Source: Streptomyces sp. MNU76 (lineage in GTDB: Bacteria > Actinomycetota > Actinomycetes > Streptomycetales > Streptomycetaceae). From it: a DNA stretch of 64,000 bases. The stretch is taken from NCBI RefSeq assembly GCF_020982545.1, contig NZ_JAJKLK010000003.1, positions 1,116,001 through 1,180,000 on the forward strand, given 5' to 3'. Positions 61,573 through 64,000 of this stretch are shown piece by piece (position 1 is the stretch's first letter; each line of letters begins with the position of its first letter). The notes below the pieces were generated by a model, which saw nothing but the letters and a program-made list of their open reading frames with translations, had not been told where the DNA came from and did no database searches. The position numbers and the translations under genes are program-made.

Positions 61573-61581
61573 GGGGAGCGA

Positions 61582-61797
61582 CTAGGGCGTGTTTCGGAAG
61601 TCCCTTCGTCGCCCGAAGGGCGGCTCTGCGGCGTCCGGTGCGTGCTCTCGGCGCGCCGGACGAAAGGCCTCGTACTGGGTGTACTTGGCCTTTCGTCCGG
61701 TGCGGCGGTGGGGGTACCTCCCGGTCGAGCGCCAGCCGAGACCGGGGGAGCGTGCCGGGCGTCGCAGAGCAGAAGGGACTTCCGAAACACGCCCTAG
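61582..61797. mobile_element. MITE-like element with CTAG ends, copy 2, with nested hairpin
   Basis: The 216-bp sequence begins CTAGGGCGTGTTTCGGAAGT and ends with the exact inverse. Core CTCGTACTGGGTGTACTTGG and flanks match copy 1 at 16302-16470. At 61707-61750 copy 1's short GAGAGTG is replaced by a 44-bp hairpin of the TACCTCCCGGTCGAGCG type, like the repeat at 32221. It lies 9 nt after the SDR-like gene and 12 nt before the second tRNA-like gene. Confidence 0.78.
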
Positions 61798-61809
61798 GCT
61801 CCCCGCAAG

Positions 61810-61886
61810 GGCGGGGCCGTAGCGCAGAGGCAGACGCGCCGGTCTCCAAAACCGGAACACGCTGGTTCGAATCCAGCCACCCCGCC
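61810..61886 (+). tRNA. tRNA-like gene, anticodon CCA (Trp), irregular acceptor
   Basis: The 77 nt fold with acceptor GGCGGGG/CCCCGCC and anticodon stem CCGGT/ACCGG holding loop CTCCAAA (anticodon CCA). T-arm GCTGG-TTCGAAT-CCAGC is perfect. D-arm GCGC-AGAGGCAG-ACGC has one mismatch. Two extra nucleotides occur on each side between the seven acceptor pairs and the D and T arms (CC on the 5' side, CA on the 3' side), so they form an internal loop rather than a canonical junction. No CCA is encoded, and the next base is C, not the G discriminator usual for tryptophan tRNA. Confidence 0.75.
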
Positions 61887-62021
61887 CCCTGCGCCGCACG
61901 GGCACCCGCCTCAGGCACCCCGCGCCTTTCGAACATCCACGATCCCACGCCTTACGAACATCGGCGCCGCGCCTGACGAGAGTCCGCGGTGCGCCTGACG
62001 AGAGTCCGCGGTGCGCGGCCG

Positions 62022-62999
62022 TCAGGCCCCGGCCCGCGCCGCCATCCGTGCCTTGCGCGCCGCCAGCTTCTCGTCGAACTTGCGGGCCTCCGCGTCGAGT
62101 CCGCCCATGTAGAGGCCGAGTTCCTCCTGCGCCTTCATGCCGTCGGGGCCGAGACCGTCGATCTCCATGATCTTCAGGAAGCGGATGACGGGCGCGAGGA
62201 CGTCGTCGTGGTGGATGCGCATGTTGTAGACCTCGCCGATGGCCATCTGCGCGGCGGCCCGCTCGAAGCCGGGCATCCCGTGGCCGGGCATCCGGAAGTT
62301 CACGACGACGTCGCGGACGGCCTGCATGGTGAGGTCGGGCGCGAACTCGAACGCGGCCTTCAGCAGGTTCCGGTAGAAGATCATGTGCAGGTTCTCGTCG
62401 GTCGCGATGCGCGCCAGCATGCGGTCGCAGACGGGGTCACCGGAGTGGTGGCCGGTGTTGCGGTGCGACACGCGCGTGGCGAGTTCCTGGAAGGCGACGT
62501 AGGCGACCGTGTGCAGCATCGAGTGCCGGTTGTCCGACTCGAAGCCCTCGCTCATGTGGGACATCCGGAACTCTTCGAGCTTGTCCGGGTCCACCGCGCG
62601 CGAGGCGAGCAGATAGTCGCGCATCACGATGCCGTGCCGGCCCTCCTCCGCGGTCCAGCGGTGCACCCAGGTGCCCCAGGCGCCGTCCCGGCCGAAGAGG
62701 GTGGCGATCTCGTGGTGGTAGCTGGGCAGGTTGTCCTCGGTCAGCAGGTTCACCACGAGAGCGATCCGGCCCACCTCGGAGACCTTCGACTGCCCCTTCT
62801 CCCAGGCCTCGCCGTCCTCGAAGAGGCCGGGGAAGTTGCGGCCGTCGCTCCAAGGCACGTACTCGTGCGGCATCCAGTCCTTGGTGACCTTCAGGTGCCG
62901 GTTGAGTTCCTTCTCGACGACTTCCTCCAGCGCGTACAGCAGCCGCGCGTCGGTCCATTCGCCGGACGGGCTGCCGAGGTGGGGAGAAGTGATCGACAC
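62022..62999 (-). CDS. Stearoyl-ACP-type (di-iron) acyl-ACP desaturase
   Basis: The 325-residue product is read from GTG 62999 with TGGAG upstream. The two di-iron ligand helices are WTAEEGRHGIVMRDYL (ExxH) and RIATDENLHMIFYRNLL (DExxH), and LLTEDNLPSYHHEIATLFGR carries another Glu ligand. This is the soluble DesA/acyl-ACP desaturase family that introduces a double bond into acyl-ACP. It is single and preceded by a long symmetrical operator at 63062-63111, so it is tightly regulated. Confidence 0.93.
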   Translation of the reverse strand: MSITSPHLGSPSGEWTDARLLYALEEVVEKELNRHLKVTKDWMPHEYVPWSDGRNFPGLFEDGEAWEKGQSKVSEVGRIALVVNLLTEDNLPSYHHEIATLFGRDGAWGTWVHRWTAEEGRHGIVMRDYLLASRAVDPDKLEEFRMSHMSEGFESDNRHSMLHTVAYVAFQELATRVSHRNTGHHSGDPVCDRMLARIATDENLHMIFYRNLLKAAFEFAPDLTMQAVRDVVVNFRMPGHGMPGFERAAAQMAIGEVYNMRIHHDDVLAPVIRFLKIMEIDGLGPDGMKAQEELGLYMGGLDAEARKFDEKLAARKARMAARAGA

Positions 63000-63061
63000 A
63001 GATGCTCCAGGGGGACGTACAGGGAACGGGACGTTCGGTGCTGCCGCGGGCGGGCGACCTG

Positions 63062-63111
63062 AACCTACGGCATCGTAGGCTACGAAGCCGTAGGTTACGA
63101 TGCCGTAGGTT
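63062..63111. promoter_or_regulatory. Long palindromic operator of the desaturase gene
   Basis: AACCTACGGCATCGTA (63062-63077) is repeated as its perfect inverse at 63096-63111. Between lies GGCTACGAAGCCGTAGGT, itself rich in CGTAGG/CCTACG half-sites. The symmetry and position 63 nt upstream of the desaturase start suggest a TetR-type or similar fatty-acid-responsive repressor site. Confidence 0.7.
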
Positions 63112-63172
63112 AAGTGCGCTGTAAAGACCGCTGATCAGCGGCGTCCCCCGAGGGCTCGGCGGGCATGCCGAA

Positions 63173-63201
63173 GGCCCCGTGGACTCGCAGGTCCCGGGGC
63201 C
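63173..63201. terminator. Hairpin downstream of the dimethylargininase gene
   Basis: GGCCCCGTGGACT and AGGTCCCGGGGCC form an imperfect stem 22-50 nt after the stop of the minus-strand dimethylargininase gene. A perfect palindrome CGCTGATCAGCG lies at 63129-63140. Together they separate this gene from the desaturase promoter. Confidence 0.5.
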
Positions 63202-63223
63202 GAAGAGGGGAAGCGATGACCCG

Positions 63224-64000
63224 TCAGGCGTACAGTCCACGCAGCCGCACCGAGAGGCATGTCACACAGCCCTCGAGCTTCTCGAACTCACTGATGTCGA
63301 CCACGACGGGCTCGTAGCCGAGGTCGGAGTACAGCTCGGCGGTCTTCGGCGCGCTCGCCGCCATCAGCAGCTTGTCGCCGCCGAGGAGCACCACGTGCGC
63401 CCCGGCCTCCTCCGGCACCGGCAGGAAGCGCCCGAACAGCGACGGGGTGTCCATCTTCGGGATGTGCCCGACGACCGTGCCGTCGGGCAGCGCCGTGACC
63501 GCCGACTTCAGATGCAGCACCTTGCTCACCGGGGCGGAGACCACTCGCGCCCCGAGCGGCTCGAACGCGGCCCGCAGCTGCTGGACGCCGGCCGCGTTGG
63601 TGCGCCCGCCCCGGCCCACGAACACGGTGTCGCCGACCTTCAGGACGTCGCCGCCCTCCAGCGTGCCCGGCTCCCAGACCCAGTTCACCGAGCAGCCGAG
63701 CGCGGCCACGGCCTCCTCGATCCCCTCGGTCTCGGCCCGCCGGGACTCGGCGCCGGGGCGCGCGATCAGCGCCACGTTCTTGTACATGACGACGGTGTCC
63801 TCGACGAACACCGAGTCCGGGCAGTCGTCGGCCGGGTCCACCTCGATCGTCTCCCAGCCGTGGTCGCGCAGGGCCTCGCCGTACGCCTCCCACTGCTCGA
63901 CCGCCCGGTCGACATCCACCTCCGTGCGTTCGACGTGCGTGACGAGGCCCTCGGCCAGGCGGGGGCTGGGGCGGCGGACGAGAGCCTTCTTGCTGGGCAC
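63224..64000 (-). CDS. N(G),N(G)-dimethylarginine dimethylaminohydrolase (DDAH)
   Basis: The 258-residue product starts with GTG exactly at the window edge (64000); an upstream start beyond the edge cannot be excluded. It has the pentein fold marks of DDAH: DPADDCPDSVFVEDTVVM, LEGGDVLKVGDTVFVGRGGR, VSKVLHLKSAVTAL with the active-site His, and the nucleophile Cys in EGCVTCLSVRL near the end. It hydrolyses methylated arginines to citrulline and methylamines. Length equals the family's usual size. Confidence 0.92.
   Translation of the reverse strand: MPSKKALVRRPSPRLAEGLVTHVERTEVDVDRAVEQWEAYGEALRDHGWETIEVDPADDCPDSVFVEDTVVMYKNVALIARPGAESRRAETEGIEEAVAALGCSVNWVWEPGTLEGGDVLKVGDTVFVGRGGRTNAAGVQQLRAAFEPLGARVVSAPVSKVLHLKSAVTALPDGTVVGHIPKMDTPSLFGRFLPVPEEAGAHVVLLGGDKLLMAASAPKTAELYSDLGYEPVVVDISEFEKLEGCVTCLSVRLRGLYA

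Overview
This is a high-GC (about 70% or more by eye) chromosomal window from an actinobacterium, almost certainly Streptomyces. Signs include GTG/TTG starts, ATGA and GTGA gene overlaps, a WhiB-like protein, a two-domain small laccase, a fused pcaL, a MarR regulator of the pca genes, Tat signal peptides, and many G+C-rich hairpin repeats. From memory, the pca - ligase - laccase - Wbl order resembles part of the S. coelicolor chromosome; I could not check this.

Left part (1-13.4 kb) is a sugar/glycoside utilisation locus. A PfkB-type kinase, a Tat lipoprotein sugar-binding protein, two permeases, a phosphodiesterase-like enzyme and a family 2 glycosidase form a minus-strand operon. It diverges from a DeoR-type regulator across a perfect 10-10-10 inverted repeat. 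A GH4 glycosidase and a GH38 alpha-mannosidase follow on the plus strand, then an ATP-grasp enzyme. At 13.8-21.7 kb lie a metallophosphoesterase, an Sfp-type PPTase and an isoprenyl-synthase-like protein in overlapping order. They face a minus-strand cassette of XRE regulator, ImmA/IrrE-type peptidase, multi-TM protein and FAD mono-oxygenase. A detached MmyB-type ligand-binding domain is divergent from that cassette.

21.8-29.8 kb holds a sulfonate/aromatic-type ABC transporter and a vanillate-demethylase-like Rieske system (oxygenase, a 65-aa protein, reductase). Around them are remnants of an IclR regulator, an SDR, an aldehyde dehydrogenase and an MFS pump, so aromatic catabolism here is decaying. 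30-40 kb holds a phospholipase C, a PAP2/DMT pair facing a TetR regulator across a striking 16-bp iteron array, a DUF2510 protein, a broken MFS gene and a large LAL-type ATPase without its DNA-binding domain. 40.4-45.5 kb is the protocatechuate operon pcaHGBL with its MarR regulator. pcaIJF has collapsed to fragments, so the last two steps of the beta-ketoadipate pathway are not encoded here.

45.6-59.9 kb carries a DUF3048 lipoprotein, an alcohol dehydrogenase, a divergent ATP-dependent ligase / LigD-type polymerase pair, an extracellular oxidative group (cupredoxin-DUF1080 protein, ThuA-sugar dehydrogenase, small laccase), a LacI regulator and GH64 glucanase sharing one operator motif, a VOC protein with an internal deletion, and a WhiB-like protein. 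The right end has the most unusual feature. A zinc-ribbon SDR whose catalytic Tyr is replaced by Thr is flanked by two related tRNA-like genes, each with nine nucleotides rather than seven on both sides of the acceptor region. A CTAG-ended MITE sits between the SDR and the second of these. A stearoyl-ACP-type desaturase with a long palindromic operator and a dimethylargininase close the window.

Quality note: six genes break frame next to G/C homopolymers (eight single-base indels). This looks more like residual long-read error than biology and should be resolved before calling those genes dead.
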